Positions 28,101 through 37,545 of a stretch of DNA of 64,000 nucleotides are shown piece by piece. Origin of the DNA: Marinilabiliaceae bacterium (lineage in GTDB: Bacteria; Bacteroidota; Bacteroidia; Bacteroidales; Marinilabiliaceae); the NCBI GenBank assembly GCA_016933045.1, contig JAFGBR010000020.1:116265-180264 (forward strand). The letters run 5' to 3'. Every line of letters begins with the position of its first letter. The stretch's first letter is position 1. A program made the translations under genes and the position numbers. Below the pieces are notes generated by a model, which saw only the letters and a program-made list of their open reading frames with translations, had not been told where the DNA came from and made no database searches.

Positions 28101-28857
28101 TCTGATTGTTGAGGATAATGAGGATATCCGAAGCTATCTTGCAGCAGAACTATCTTCGGGTTACACAGTTTATGAAGCGCCCGATGGGTTAGATGGTTAC
28201 GACAAGGCGTGTGAATATTTACCCGATTTAATCATTAGCGACATTATGATGCCGGGTATGGATGGTATAGAACTGTGCAAAAAACTTAAATCGGATGTTA
28301 AGACAAGCCATATACCTGTCATACTGCTAACAGCACGGCAATCTGAGCAAAACGTTATTGAAGGTTATGAAACCGGGGCTGATGCATACGTTATAAAGCC
28401 ATTCAGCACGGCTATTCTTAATAGCCAGATACAAAACCTAATAGAGACCAGGGCAAAGCTGAAAGAATTATTTGGCAAAGGAACTGTTTTAGATGTTAAA
28501 GCCATTACCAATAATGTGACTGATGAAGCCTTTGTTAATAAGGCAATAGAAGCGATACAAGAAAATATTGAGGATACTAATTTTAATAGTGAAACATTAG
28601 CTGAGAAGTTGAAGATGAGCAGAGCTCTGTTGTATAAAAAAATTAAAGCACTGACCGATATGACAGTCCATAACTTCATTACAACAGTGCGTATTAATAA
28701 AGCCGCCGAGCTATTGCTCTCAGGTGAATTTAATATTTCAGAGGTAGCTTATAAAGTTGGATATACCGACACCGGTAATTTTTCACGAAGCTTTACGAAA
28801 CAGGTTGGGTGCCGACCCTCTAATTATATTGAGATGCATAAAAAGGACATAAGCTGA
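25132..28857 (+). CDS. Hybrid two-component system regulator (HTCS) of the polysaccharide locus
   Basis: 1241 residues, the usual HTCS length. A signal peptide leads into a periplasmic sensor of two-component-regulator propeller repeats (about 25-600, many (I/L)W(I/V)GT..G(I/L) motifs) and a Y_Y_Y domain (about 605-665, YQLEGFDDEW). A transmembrane segment (about 675-697) follows. The HisKA domain has His725 in NMAHELRTPLS; the HATPase domain is about 800-945 (ISNAFKYTP, DTGKGI, GIGLAF). The receiver domain has Asp1037 in SDIMMPGMDG, and an AraC-type HTH forms the C-terminus (about 1140-1241). Such proteins bind an oligosaccharide in the periplasm and activate SusCD and GH operons. The TGACAA repeats upstream of 29618 are candidate targets. 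Confidence 0.95.
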   Translation: MKSLIYVYLLFFVLIANAEEKKLRFRQLTVNDGLPQNGVIGITQDKYGFMWFGTWNGLCRYDGYEFTVYHANEADSTSIVSDRIVSVYKDSLGDILIGFANGVFVCKYDYEQDNFSRTHYTEMDTKIIDSLNRYRPFVRSIAQTQNYTWEVEYPIYKLVQKNRNSQETIIYKSDPLDRWSINSEFVGEIYLDENQILWVATSGSGINFADTRQKDFYLYRSNSFPNDIRAICKDLNGNIWVGTRSDGIALFNSDEKTFQHHSFTAQEPLGENTFNQTRHLYCDREGYIWIGTKAGLRRFNTQNNTYKDYTVYSESPIPHNWVFEITEDHNGELWIGTFRGIAKYNRKEDRFVFYDSQKILSSVKVRAIMDDGHSNLWVGTEEGGLTCLKRNNKGNSDGEFTPVHYRHDINDSTSISSDNIYSMDMDENGRIWLATSDGVNIFNPQSNRFTHLKKENGLPEKIILTVVCDREGYAWVSHLRGLLRINIEKHKFTSYTYEDGLQDKDFIESACFRDTTTGELYFGGTNGLNVFHPDGIKDNTTIPRTYITGLKVLNKKVGINEVVNGRVVLNKAIYLTDKITLNHLDRTVEFEFAGLNFSNPHGSQYKYQLEGFDDEWVYTNAAKRTASYSNLEPGDYTFRVFAANSDGVWSKIPATLSVEVLPPWWLSGWAYAGYIVMVLLMVSLVIRIITAREKYKHQIEFEKLKADKLQEFDNLKSKFFTNMAHELRTPLSLIIDPLEKVLHDNSIGATTKNYFMVMQRNAKRLYNLTNQLLDFRKIETGQLEVVKTVNDIVSHLRKIYGSFESQALQNKISYEFHSSADSLNFSYDYEKVETIFYNVISNAFKYTPNNGKISIQLNFVDEPFNSQKEYSCIEIKIADTGKGIKPDSLVHIFEMFYKEKDNSGENFKSYGIGLAFTKELIELHNGVISVESEVGNGACFTVKMPCVQMKSDVQKKESETPKINLLEKLQPSISEELSDNKEENQNATSLLIVEDNEDIRSYLAAELSSGYTVYEAPDGLDGYDKACEYLPDLIISDIMMPGMDGIELCKKLKSDVKTSHIPVILLTARQSEQNVIEGYETGADAYVIKPFSTAILNSQIQNLIETRAKLKELFGKGTVLDVKAITNNVTDEAFVNKAIEAIQENIEDTNFNSETLAEKLKMSRALLYKKIKALTDMTVHNFITTVRINKAAELLLSGEFNISEVAYKVGYTDTGNFSRSFTKQVGCRPSNYIEMHKKDIS

Positions 28858-29104
28858 TTTTGTTTTAAAGTACTTATCGGACGAAAAATGGTTATGAAGG
28901 TTGCCGTGGGTTTAAAAAACTTTAGAGTATGTCAAAAATCAGCAATGGATACATGTTGTGTTAATATCAGCACGTTATTGAATGAAAGCAATTTGTTCAA
29001 TCCTGCAAAACTCTTCTATCTCATTAAGTTCGCAAGTTAATGCTATCGAACTGTTAATCGGCATCTTCATTTATCATTTGAAACGAAGAATTTCCCCAAC
29101 ACAC

Positions 29105-29132
29105 TCAGATTCTTCACTCCGTTCAGAATGAC
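29105..29132 (-). repeat. Candidate dispersed intergenic repeat
   Basis: Read on the - strand this block contains CATTCTGAACGGAGTGAAGA. From memory, near-identical blocks recur between genes in many Bacteroidota and other genomes. There is only one copy in this window, so repeat status is recalled, not shown. Confidence 0.35.
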
Positions 29133-29189
29133 AAATCAACATACAAATCCCGACTTTTTGCAAAAAAATAATTCGTAGTAATTCAATGA

Positions 29190-29226
29190 TGACAAACTAA
29201 TCCTATTGTGACAAATTAGATCATTG
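29190..29226 (+). promoter_or_regulatory. Tandem 19-nt direct repeat, candidate regulator binding site
   Basis: TGACAAACTAATCCTATTG is followed at once by TGACAAATTAGATCATTG and then TGAAG. The spacing of about two helical turns and the position upstream of the uptake operon fit an AraC-type dimer site. Confidence 0.4.
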
Positions 29227-29514
29227 TGAAGATTTTTCTGTTTTAGTTACTCTGACCCTAAAGGATGAAAATGGGTTGATTTTTTACTTTGTCAATGTAA
29301 AACTTAAGCATTAATCGCAAAAATGAATGTCTAAGTTTGCTAAATACTGATAATAAGATTTAAAATCAACGGTAGAATTCTTCTGCTCTTCTGTTTTTTT
29401 TGCAATCATTCACACTTATAAAAACACCCATTTGTTAATTCTAAATCAATTTTATTTGAATTGATCTGCAAAAAATATCTCCTAAATCATAAAAACCTTA
29501 CACTATATACGGTT

Positions 29515-29570
29515 TGACAAATACGTAGACGATATGACAAGATTGTAACTCCCTTGTATAGCTATATTTA
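29515..29570 (+). promoter_or_regulatory. TGACAA pair abutting a possible promoter of the uptake operon
   Basis: TGACAA occurs at 29515 and 29535 (20-base spacing). The second copy runs into TTG (29543) and TATATTTA (29563-29570), a near match to the Bacteroidota -33/-7 signals. The first codon of the LamG gene is about 48 bases further on. Activator sites next to the -33 element are expected for HTCS control. The promoter match is imperfect (17-base gap, A instead of final G). Confidence 0.35.
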
Positions 29571-29617
29571 CATGTCTTTTTTTTGAGATGCGTTAATTAA
29601 TTTAAATTGTTAAAATC

Positions 29618-32600
29618 ATGAGAAAAACTACTCTTTTAATATTGGCATACATTGCCAGTATGTGGGTGAATTCTGTGTCTGCGCAGGATTTAACGAATGG
29701 ATTGCAGTTGCAATACGATTTTGCAGCAGAAAACATTAGCGGGACAACTGTTAATGATGCTTCCGGAGTATCAAATATTACCGGTGAGATTATGGGAACA
29801 ACTGTTACCGGAGAATATTTCGGAAAGAACGCCTTGTATTTACCTCAGGTACAGGATAACACAGCAGGAGTTAACATTGCGAACCTGAGTACGCTCATGG
29901 ATAATCTAAACGGTGATTATACCATTTCGCTTGATGTGTATGCAGGAGAGAACTATGTGAGCAGGGGATGGCTGTTTGGCTACAGCGCCAACACCAACCA
30001 ATACATGTGTTTACACACGAACAATCATCAGTTTGCCATTACAGAAAATTCGTGGAACAACGAACAGGTAGTAAGTTCTTATGGTGCCTATACAAAAAAT
30101 GAATGGACCAAAGTTACCTTTGTGATGAGCGGATCAACCGGCTATTTATACCTGAACGGCGACGAAAAGTCCAGCAATACTGCCATAACACTTCATCCGT
30201 CAGACTTTACCGGAGCAACCGGGTTGCACGGGTATTTGGGTACAAATAACGTGTGGAACAATGGTGTTGCGCAGGATGTATATTTAGCTGATTTTCGTAT
30301 TTATAATCGTGCATTAAGTCAAACAGAAGTTTATTATTTGAATGGTTACAATGACACTGAGATTACTGCTATAGAGGAGCTAAATGCAGCTAATACAGCT
30401 TTAACTTTTAGCGAGATTTTAAATAATAATGTAGAAGGTGAACTTATCTGGGACGACTTAAATTTAATGACTTCATTACCTGGCGTAGGTGCTGATAATG
30501 TAACTATCTCGTGGGAGTCATCAAGTTCAAACGTGATTGCAAATGATGGAAAAGTCACATTAATTAGTACACCGGAAGCTGTTACATTGACGGCCACATT
30601 CAGCCATCCGGGAGTAGCAAAAACAATCACCAAAAGTTTTACAGTGACTACAGAAGCTGCTGAACCACTACCTCAGTACATCTCTATTTTTACATTTGAA
30701 GATATTGCCTATCAGGACGGAAAGATAAATGTAACATCAACCAGTAATGGAACCAATCCCAAGTCATATACCGGAACATTGGAAGGTGGATCAAGCATTC
30801 GTACTATTGGAGAGTCAACCAGCTATAAAGTACTGGATTTGGGCGATCAGAACGGTTATTTTGACATGGGTGATTCGATTGGAAAAATGATTTATCAAGT
30901 GCCCGATTTTACCATGACCTGCTATTACATGGTAGAAAATGAAGCTACGAACATTGCTGCCAATGGAAACTGGTTATGGAATTTCTCAAACTCTGATAAT
31001 GTCTATTACGAACGAAATGGTTATCTTTTTGCACGTCCTTATTCGAACGAATACTCTATAACTCAGGCAAGATGGGAAGCTGCACAATCGGTTAGCGGAA
31101 GTACATTCCCGGGAACTTTCCAGGGAGAATGGCATCATCTTGCATATTCACAAACAGGAAAAGTCGGTACCCTTTATGTGGACGGGTTACCTGTTGATAC
31201 TGCTGATATTTCCCTATTACCAATCAATTTGAAAATTGAAGGTCGTGAAGGAACCCTGTTCAACTGGCTGGGACGTTCATGTTATGCAAATGATGCATAC
31301 ATGAAAAACACCCTGATCTATGATTTTACAATTTTAGGGTATGGTCTTTATGCATCTGATATTGAAGGATTGGATGTTTCAACAACTCTTGAAAACTTGA
31401 ATGCTGCATATGCCGAGAACCCTAAAGTAAACAATGATGATCTCATAAATGCCTATAATGAATTGTCAATTGACAATACGTGGATCAATAGCACAATCAC
31501 CAGTGATCTTACTTTCCCTACACTTGATGCCTATCCTACCATTGTTTTGACATGGAACACTTCGAATGAAGCTTTGGTTAACTCAGATGGCGTTGTTACT
31601 CGCCCAAAATATTACGATTATCAACTTGACAGTATCACTGCCACATTGTTTTCAACAGAAACAGGAGAAACCATGACTAAATCATTTGTGCTTGATGCAA
31701 CTGTGCCAATGGTAGATGGTACCGCATTGACAGATGGTAAACTGGTACATTTTGATTTTAGCATGGAAAACGTGAGTGGTCGAACAGTTATCGATGTTGC
31801 TCAGGCCGGATTTAAAGGAGAACTTAAAAACGAGGCATATATACGCACTATCGGGGAAGGTGACAATACCTTTGATGTATTGTCGTTAGCCGACAGTATT
31901 GGTTATTTTGACATGGGTGAAGAAGTCGGTCAGGTTATGTATCATCTGGACAGTGTATATACGATTGCAGCTTATTACCGTATTGATGAGAATTATGAAG
32001 GATTAAGTACTGCGGGTAACTTCTTGTGGACATTCTCCAATAATGAGAATGCGCGTGTAGCGAATGATGGATACTTATTCCATTCATTGGTTGATCAACG
32101 ATATCAAATTTCCAGTGGAACAGAAGGCGCCGAGTATTATCTGTTAGATACAGCAGTTATTGCGTCTAAAGGTATATGGCAATTTGTGGCCATAACAGGT
32201 AACACAGATTCTACTTCTACTTATTATTTAATAAGTTCTGATGGTAGTAGTAAAGTAAAATCTGGGGTAATACCCAATTCAATTCAATATTACCTTCAAA
32301 AAGGGAATAAACTAGGAACCCCATACAATTGGATTGGTCGCTCAAACTGGAGTAATGATAATTATTTAAGAAATACATTGGTTTACGATTTCAGAATTTA
32401 CAACAAGGAATTATCTGAAACTGATTTTGCAAGTCAGGACTACGATGTGGCTTTAACGTTACAACAACTGGAAGCAGCTTATGCAGCCAACCAGGGTAGT
32501 GATTTAAACACAGCGGTGAACAGCTCGAAAGTCAATTCCTATCACGTTTATGCCTCAGGTAAAACCATCCGGATTTCAGGTATTCAAGGAAGGGAAACCA

Positions 32601-32722
32601 TTTCAGTTTATGATATTACAGGACGCAAGCATCAAGTGACCGACCTGAATTCTATTACTGTAAATTCAGGTATTTACATTGTGTTGATTAATGAATTTGC
32701 AACCAAGGTAATTGTAAGGTAA
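29618..32722 (+). CDS. Secreted protein with three LamG domains and T9SS-like tail
   Basis: 1034 residues with a signal peptide (1-23, SVSAQ). Three concanavalin/LamG-like domains lie at about 25-245, 354-584 and 700-937; each contains a YFDMGD-, LYLN- or YDFRIYN-type strand. Two atrophied bacterial Ig-like domains separate them (about 250-344 and 587-690; ISWESSSSNVIANDGKVT and LTWNTSNEALVNSDGVVT). A C-terminal T9SS-like domain has ISVYDITGR and GIYIVLIN. No catalytic motif is visible, so I infer a surface carbohydrate-binding protein. It is the first gene after the control region, in the place of a SusE/F-like binder. Confidence 0.75.
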   Translation: MRKTTLLILAYIASMWVNSVSAQDLTNGLQLQYDFAAENISGTTVNDASGVSNITGEIMGTTVTGEYFGKNALYLPQVQDNTAGVNIANLSTLMDNLNGDYTISLDVYAGENYVSRGWLFGYSANTNQYMCLHTNNHQFAITENSWNNEQVVSSYGAYTKNEWTKVTFVMSGSTGYLYLNGDEKSSNTAITLHPSDFTGATGLHGYLGTNNVWNNGVAQDVYLADFRIYNRALSQTEVYYLNGYNDTEITAIEELNAANTALTFSEILNNNVEGELIWDDLNLMTSLPGVGADNVTISWESSSSNVIANDGKVTLISTPEAVTLTATFSHPGVAKTITKSFTVTTEAAEPLPQYISIFTFEDIAYQDGKINVTSTSNGTNPKSYTGTLEGGSSIRTIGESTSYKVLDLGDQNGYFDMGDSIGKMIYQVPDFTMTCYYMVENEATNIAANGNWLWNFSNSDNVYYERNGYLFARPYSNEYSITQARWEAAQSVSGSTFPGTFQGEWHHLAYSQTGKVGTLYVDGLPVDTADISLLPINLKIEGREGTLFNWLGRSCYANDAYMKNTLIYDFTILGYGLYASDIEGLDVSTTLENLNAAYAENPKVNNDDLINAYNELSIDNTWINSTITSDLTFPTLDAYPTIVLTWNTSNEALVNSDGVVTRPKYYDYQLDSITATLFSTETGETMTKSFVLDATVPMVDGTALTDGKLVHFDFSMENVSGRTVIDVAQAGFKGELKNEAYIRTIGEGDNTFDVLSLADSIGYFDMGEEVGQVMYHLDSVYTIAAYYRIDENYEGLSTAGNFLWTFSNNENARVANDGYLFHSLVDQRYQISSGTEGAEYYLLDTAVIASKGIWQFVAITGNTDSTSTYYLISSDGSSKVKSGVIPNSIQYYLQKGNKLGTPYNWIGRSNWSNDNYLRNTLVYDFRIYNKELSETDFASQDYDVALTLQQLEAAYAANQGSDLNTAVNSSKVNSYHVYASGKTIRISGIQGRETISVYDITGRKHQVTDLNSITVNSGIYIVLINEFATKVIVR

Positions 32723-32770
32723 ATCTTAAAAAGGAGTTTGTTTTTGTAGCACAACAAATCTCTAAGAAAA

Positions 32771-32806
32771 TAGAACAACAGCAACGTCAAGTTTGCTGTT
32801 GTTCTA
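32771..32806 (+). terminator. 14-bp hairpin between LamG and FAS1 genes
   Basis: TAGAACAACAGCAA and TTGCTGTTGTTCTA form a perfect stem with an 8-nt loop. There is no T run, so it may attenuate or process the message to favour the first gene rather than end it. Confidence 0.5.
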
Positions 32807-33010
32807 AAATTGCTTAAAACCTGTAAGCTATTAAATTCAATTGCGTAATCCTGTCAATTTATTTACTGCCAAGTGCAGAACAAGAATAGAGTGGATTGAA
32901 TGATTAAAATTTCAACACGAGTTGCTTTGTTAATCAATAACAAGACAATTTTCAGAAATATCAAGCCTTTATTTTTATAAAAGCTGTTAGAACAACAGAA
33001 ACCATACATA

Positions 33011-34912
33011 ATGAAAGTATTATCAATAAAGAAATGGCTATTTATATTATTTGTTGCAGGTATTGTAGCCGGTTTTACTTCGTGCAAAGAAGATGAGATG
33101 GCAACAGAAAGTATGTATACTTTCCTAGGGGAAACAGTAGGACAATATGTTAGTGAAGATGAAAGCCTTTCTGACTTTGCAACTATATTGAGAAGAGGAA
33201 ATGCAATGGGACTTTTAAAGACGTATGGGACCTACACCTGTTTTGCCCCGACAAATGATGCTTTGCAAGCCTACTACACTAAGAAAGGAAAAAAATCGCT
33301 CGATGATTTTACCGATGAAGAATTACAGACCATCGCATACGATCACATCATTAACGGGTACCTGATTACCCGGTCCCTGATGAAAGAAGGCCGGTTAGGT
33401 CAGTTGACCATGAGCGACCGATATGTTTCTGTTTCTTACCTGGATAACGCTATATACCTGAATGATGATTCCAAACTTCTTGGCACGGTCGAAAGCAATT
33501 TAAACGAAGGACCAATCCACAATGGAACAATTCATATTATATCGCAGGTATTGGATCCCAGCCGATTTGGCGTTGTAGAAGCGATTTCTCAAGACGAGCG
33601 GTTTTCGCTTTTTTATGAAGCATTGGTTACAACAAACCTAAGCGATTCTTTAATGAGAGATATCGATCGGGAATATGATCCTTATTTGTATACCGATTTG
33701 ATAGTGACACCGCAGGAAAGTAATCCGAGTTGGAGTTACGATGACATCCCCTGGACAAGGAAGTATGGTTATACCGTTTTTATGGAAAGCAATAAAACAT
33801 TTTCAAAACATGGTATAGAAACGTTAGAAGACCTGAAGAAATATGCAGCAGGAGTATATGACGAAATGTATCCTGAAGATAAAGACATTACAGATGTTAC
33901 AGACCGTCGTAATAGCTTGAATCGTTTTGTGGCTTATCACCTGATAAACAAAGAGCTTAGTGTGAATAAGCTTATTGACGCCTACGACAACGGGAATGTA
34001 CTTAAGACAGTCGATATGTACGAATGGATTGAAACCATGTGCCCAAACACACTTATCGAGATAAAGAAAGACAGGCAAGCCGGAAAAACCAATATAATAA
34101 ACTACATCACACTTACAGGGCAATATTTGGAATTAGGAGCAAGTACCGACAACGATGCGTTAAACGGGGTATATCATGAAATTAATGATATGCTGGTATA
34201 TGATAAGTATGTGTTCGATGAGCATTCAACTAAGCGTTTACGATTTGATTTTGCTTGTTTCTTCCCGGAAATTACAAATAATAATTTACGTGGCAGAAGT
34301 ACTGTGAAGCCATTCCCCCTGTTTAAATTTCCCCGTGGTTATCTGGACAACTTAGAAGCCTCGGAACAAACAACAATGGGGTATATATCAAACAATGAAC
34401 GATTGATGGATTACCAGGGAGATGAGTTGTTTATAAGTGTGTCTGCAGGAAGTTTCTACGATTTTTCTATCCGCACGTATCCGGTTCCTCCGGGAACTTA
34501 CGAAGTACGCATAGGTTATTTGGCCACACCATGGAGAGGCGTATGTCAGTATTACTTTGATGGTGTGCCGAGGGGAGTACCAGTAAACCTGAATAATTCG
34601 GGGACACATGTGAGTATAGGATGGGAACTTCCAGGTTCCAATCCAAGTGATCCTTTTGGTTATGAGAATGATAAAATGATGCGCAACCAAGGGTACATGA
34701 AAGGACTGGCTTCTATACTTCAACCATTAGGGAATGCAAATCTTACAGGCAGGACAGACCCCGGAAACCTGCGTAAAATATTAGGAACCTTTACTTTCGA
34801 CAAAGCCGAACCTCATACGATTGCATTAAAAGGACTGAGCAGTGGTGAAATGGAGATAGATTACATCGAGTTTATTCCGGTAAGCGCAATTGAATTTGAA
34901 GGCATTTATTAA
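33011..34912 (+). CDS. Fasciclin (FAS1) domain lipoprotein
   Basis: 633 residues. The lipobox GFTSC puts the Cys at about 25. FAS1 domain 1 (about 33-183) has LKTYGTYTCFAPTNDAL, the typical FAS1 H1 box, and NGTIHIISQVL, the H2 box. A second FAS1-like region is at about 185-396. The C-terminal domain (about 400-633; YDFSIRTYPVPPGTYEVRIGY, ending MEIDYIEFIPVS) looks like a carbohydrate-binding jelly roll. FAS1 domains mediate adhesion and glycan contact. With SusCD partners it probably acts as a surface glycan-binding lipoprotein in place of SusE/F. 43 bases before the next FAS1 gene. Confidence 0.8.
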   Translation: MKVLSIKKWLFILFVAGIVAGFTSCKEDEMATESMYTFLGETVGQYVSEDESLSDFATILRRGNAMGLLKTYGTYTCFAPTNDALQAYYTKKGKKSLDDFTDEELQTIAYDHIINGYLITRSLMKEGRLGQLTMSDRYVSVSYLDNAIYLNDDSKLLGTVESNLNEGPIHNGTIHIISQVLDPSRFGVVEAISQDERFSLFYEALVTTNLSDSLMRDIDREYDPYLYTDLIVTPQESNPSWSYDDIPWTRKYGYTVFMESNKTFSKHGIETLEDLKKYAAGVYDEMYPEDKDITDVTDRRNSLNRFVAYHLINKELSVNKLIDAYDNGNVLKTVDMYEWIETMCPNTLIEIKKDRQAGKTNIINYITLTGQYLELGASTDNDALNGVYHEINDMLVYDKYVFDEHSTKRLRFDFACFFPEITNNNLRGRSTVKPFPLFKFPRGYLDNLEASEQTTMGYISNNERLMDYQGDELFISVSAGSFYDFSIRTYPVPPGTYEVRIGYLATPWRGVCQYYFDGVPRGVPVNLNNSGTHVSIGWELPGSNPSDPFGYENDKMMRNQGYMKGLASILQPLGNANLTGRTDPGNLRKILGTFTFDKAEPHTIALKGLSSGEMEIDYIEFIPVSAIEFEGIY

Positions 34913-34955
34913 TCATTAGATGCTTTGATAATTCAACAATTGAACCAGCAAATAA

Positions 34956-37535
34956 ATGAATATGGAAAACAGATATAAAAACAGATGGTCTCATTCAGTT
35001 AAGGTGCTTTTAGTCTTGCTTATGGCCATTACTGTAATTACTTCATGTATGGATGATGACTACATCTATGATGACAAGGAACCAGATTTTCTAAAAGGAA
35101 GCATCTATCAATATCTTAAAGAATCGGGAGATTTTACCAACTACATCAGGCTTATAGACGATCTGAACCGCAAGGAATACCTGAATCTCACGGGAAGCAT
35201 AACCCTTTTTGTGGCCAACGACAGTGCATTCAACGAGTTTTACAAAAAAAATGTATGGAATGTAAGCCGATATGAACAGTTGACACAGCGGCAAAAGAAA
35301 TTGATCTTCAATTTTTCGATGATAAAAAATGCGTATACGTTGGAAAAACTCTCTAATTATTACGATGGTAATTACCACGAGGGGCTTGCCATGCGGCGCT
35401 ATACCGCTTTATCAGCCATTGACAGTGTCGAGTTTGGTAAAGAGTTACCGGCAGGAAGCTATTGGGATGCATACAGAAACAAAGGATTGTATTTGATGAA
35501 AGACAATACAGATATCCCATTTGTGTTTTTCTCGCCCCAGTTTATGACACTATCAGGTATGACAGATGAGGATTTTTCGTTTTTAAGTGGCGGTAAAGAA
35601 CGTGTGAAGGATGACTTTTTCGTGTTCAATAAAAAAGTTATAAAGAGAGATATTATATGTAAAAACGGGTATGTTAATGTATTGGAAAGTGTGCTAACTC
35701 CACCTGTCAACATGGCCGAATATATTAATTCGAATCCAAGAACAACGATTTTTTCAACATTACTTGAGCGGTTTAGTGCACCTTATTACGATGGTTCAAC
35801 AACCGCATTATACAAAGAGCTTAATCCCGACTTTACAGATTCCATTTTTAACAAGGTTTATTTTGCTGACAATGGAGGTACTTCAGTTGATCCCAACGGT
35901 AAAGCGATAACTGTACGACTGGCTTATAATCCGGGATGGAATGCTTATCGAACAACCGTAAACTCATCTGTTTATTCTGATATGGCTGCTATGTTTGTTC
36001 CATCGGATGAAGCCATGAACGATTATATCAATAATGATCCGACCGGGTCATTGCTCAAAGAGCGGTATGGCTCATGGGAGCTTCTGCCCAATGATGTTGT
36101 GGTTTCATTCCTCACACGACACATGCAAACATCGCTATTGAAGTCAGTACCAAGTGTTTTTTCGAAAATGGTGGACAATCAAAACTATACGCTGCCGGTA
36201 AAGAAAGAGGATATACTGACAGATTATAATTACACAGCTGTTAATGGTGAAGTGTACTTAACCAATAAAGTATATACCCCGGTTGATTATATATCGGTGT
36301 ACGCACCAGTATTGTTAACGACCGGCACCAAGGTAATCAACTGGGCAATAACGCGTACAGAGGCGGCTTATGACAGAACATTGTTTGCGTTTTATAAGCT
36401 GTATCTGAACTCCATGGCCGCTAAATATGCTCTTTTTGTGCCTACCGATGAATATCTGACTAAATATATCGACCCGGTGGCATACGGTCAAACAGGTGTT
36501 AATGGAGCACTTAAGTACTGGTATAACGAAAAAAGCTCAACAGTTAACGCTACCATATATACCTATTCTGATGGAATAGTAGGCGACTCTGTTGGTGTGA
36601 TTACGGATGCCGATTTTTTACAGAACCGCTTGTGGAAGCTATTAGATAGCCATATCGTTGTTGGAGATGTTACCGGAGACGGTTATTACGTTACCAAAGC
36701 CAACGACATTATAAAGATGTCAAACAGTATGCAGAGCGTACAAGGAGGTTTTGATATTGAAAAAGGAACAGAAGCTCAGGTAATCCGCACTTTCCCGCAA
36801 GAAAATGGGACAACATTCACTATTAACAGTCCGATAAACCCGGCATTACAGTCGGTTTATTCAGCTATGGGTGATATTTCAAAAACGGAATTCTCAGATT
36901 TCTTCGAATTGTTAGAAGGTGTGCCATCAGATTACGGCACCGAACTACCACAAATATTCACGTCCCGGGGACTTGATTATTGTGTGAGTTTCTTTAATTC
37001 ATACAACTATACGATTTATGTGCCAACAAATGAAGCAATACAAAGGGCTTTAAGTAATGGGGTCATTAAAACATGGGCACAAATCAACCTTTTTACAGGC
37101 GATGCAAAGAAGGCCGAGACACAAAAGATGCTTCGGTTCCTACGCTATCATTTCCAGGATCGGTCAGTTTTTGTCGGACAAACAAAGGTAGGAACTTACG
37201 AAACGGCAACCTTAAAGCTGCAATCCGATAATTTTCCGTCGTATTTCAATACACCGGTCAATAAAAGTTACAAGCTTGGTGTTGAAGAAGACGGAGGCTC
37301 AATAAAACTGATAACTGAGTCTGGAAAAACAGCAAGGGTGATACTGAAAGACGGCTATTATAATCTGATCGCAAAAGATTATGTGTTCAACTCGCCAACT
37401 TCTACCTCTACCGATTTTAAAAATGTTGATGGAACTGGAGCGACTACTGCAACAGCATTTAACAAGTCCAGAATTACTGCATCTTCATCGGCTGTCATTC
37501 ATTTGATAGATGATGTGTTAACGTTTGATGAATAA
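34956..37535 (+). CDS. Large multi-FAS1 domain lipoprotein
   Basis: 859 residues. The lipobox VITSC puts the Cys at about 31, followed by acidic MDDD, a Bacteroidota surface-export-like tail. About four FAS1 regions can be traced by their core strand: SITLFVANDSAF, AAMFVPSDEAM, KYALFVPTDEYL and NYTIYVPTNEAI. Boundaries are uncertain. It probably binds glycan or scaffolds neighbours at the cell surface. It ends 10 bases before the first SusC gene. Start at 34956; a second Met at 34962 is equally good. Confidence 0.8.
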   Translation: MNMENRYKNRWSHSVKVLLVLLMAITVITSCMDDDYIYDDKEPDFLKGSIYQYLKESGDFTNYIRLIDDLNRKEYLNLTGSITLFVANDSAFNEFYKKNVWNVSRYEQLTQRQKKLIFNFSMIKNAYTLEKLSNYYDGNYHEGLAMRRYTALSAIDSVEFGKELPAGSYWDAYRNKGLYLMKDNTDIPFVFFSPQFMTLSGMTDEDFSFLSGGKERVKDDFFVFNKKVIKRDIICKNGYVNVLESVLTPPVNMAEYINSNPRTTIFSTLLERFSAPYYDGSTTALYKELNPDFTDSIFNKVYFADNGGTSVDPNGKAITVRLAYNPGWNAYRTTVNSSVYSDMAAMFVPSDEAMNDYINNDPTGSLLKERYGSWELLPNDVVVSFLTRHMQTSLLKSVPSVFSKMVDNQNYTLPVKKEDILTDYNYTAVNGEVYLTNKVYTPVDYISVYAPVLLTTGTKVINWAITRTEAAYDRTLFAFYKLYLNSMAAKYALFVPTDEYLTKYIDPVAYGQTGVNGALKYWYNEKSSTVNATIYTYSDGIVGDSVGVITDADFLQNRLWKLLDSHIVVGDVTGDGYYVTKANDIIKMSNSMQSVQGGFDIEKGTEAQVIRTFPQENGTTFTINSPINPALQSVYSAMGDISKTEFSDFFELLEGVPSDYGTELPQIFTSRGLDYCVSFFNSYNYTIYVPTNEAIQRALSNGVIKTWAQINLFTGDAKKAETQKMLRFLRYHFQDRSVFVGQTKVGTYETATLKLQSDNFPSYFNTPVNKSYKLGVEEDGGSIKLITESGKTARVILKDGYYNLIAKDYVFNSPTSTSTDFKNVDGTGATTATAFNKSRITASSSAVIHLIDDVLTFDE

Positions 37536-37545
37536 ATAAAGGGAG

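Larger units (their letters stand above)
28858..29617. other. Long control region between regulator and uptake operon
   Basis: 760 bases with no credible gene. It holds an intergenic repeat-like block (29105-29132), two pairs of TGACAA direct repeats and a possible promoter just before the LamG gene, each listed separately. The length suits a regulated leader for the nine-gene uptake operon. Confidence 0.6.
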
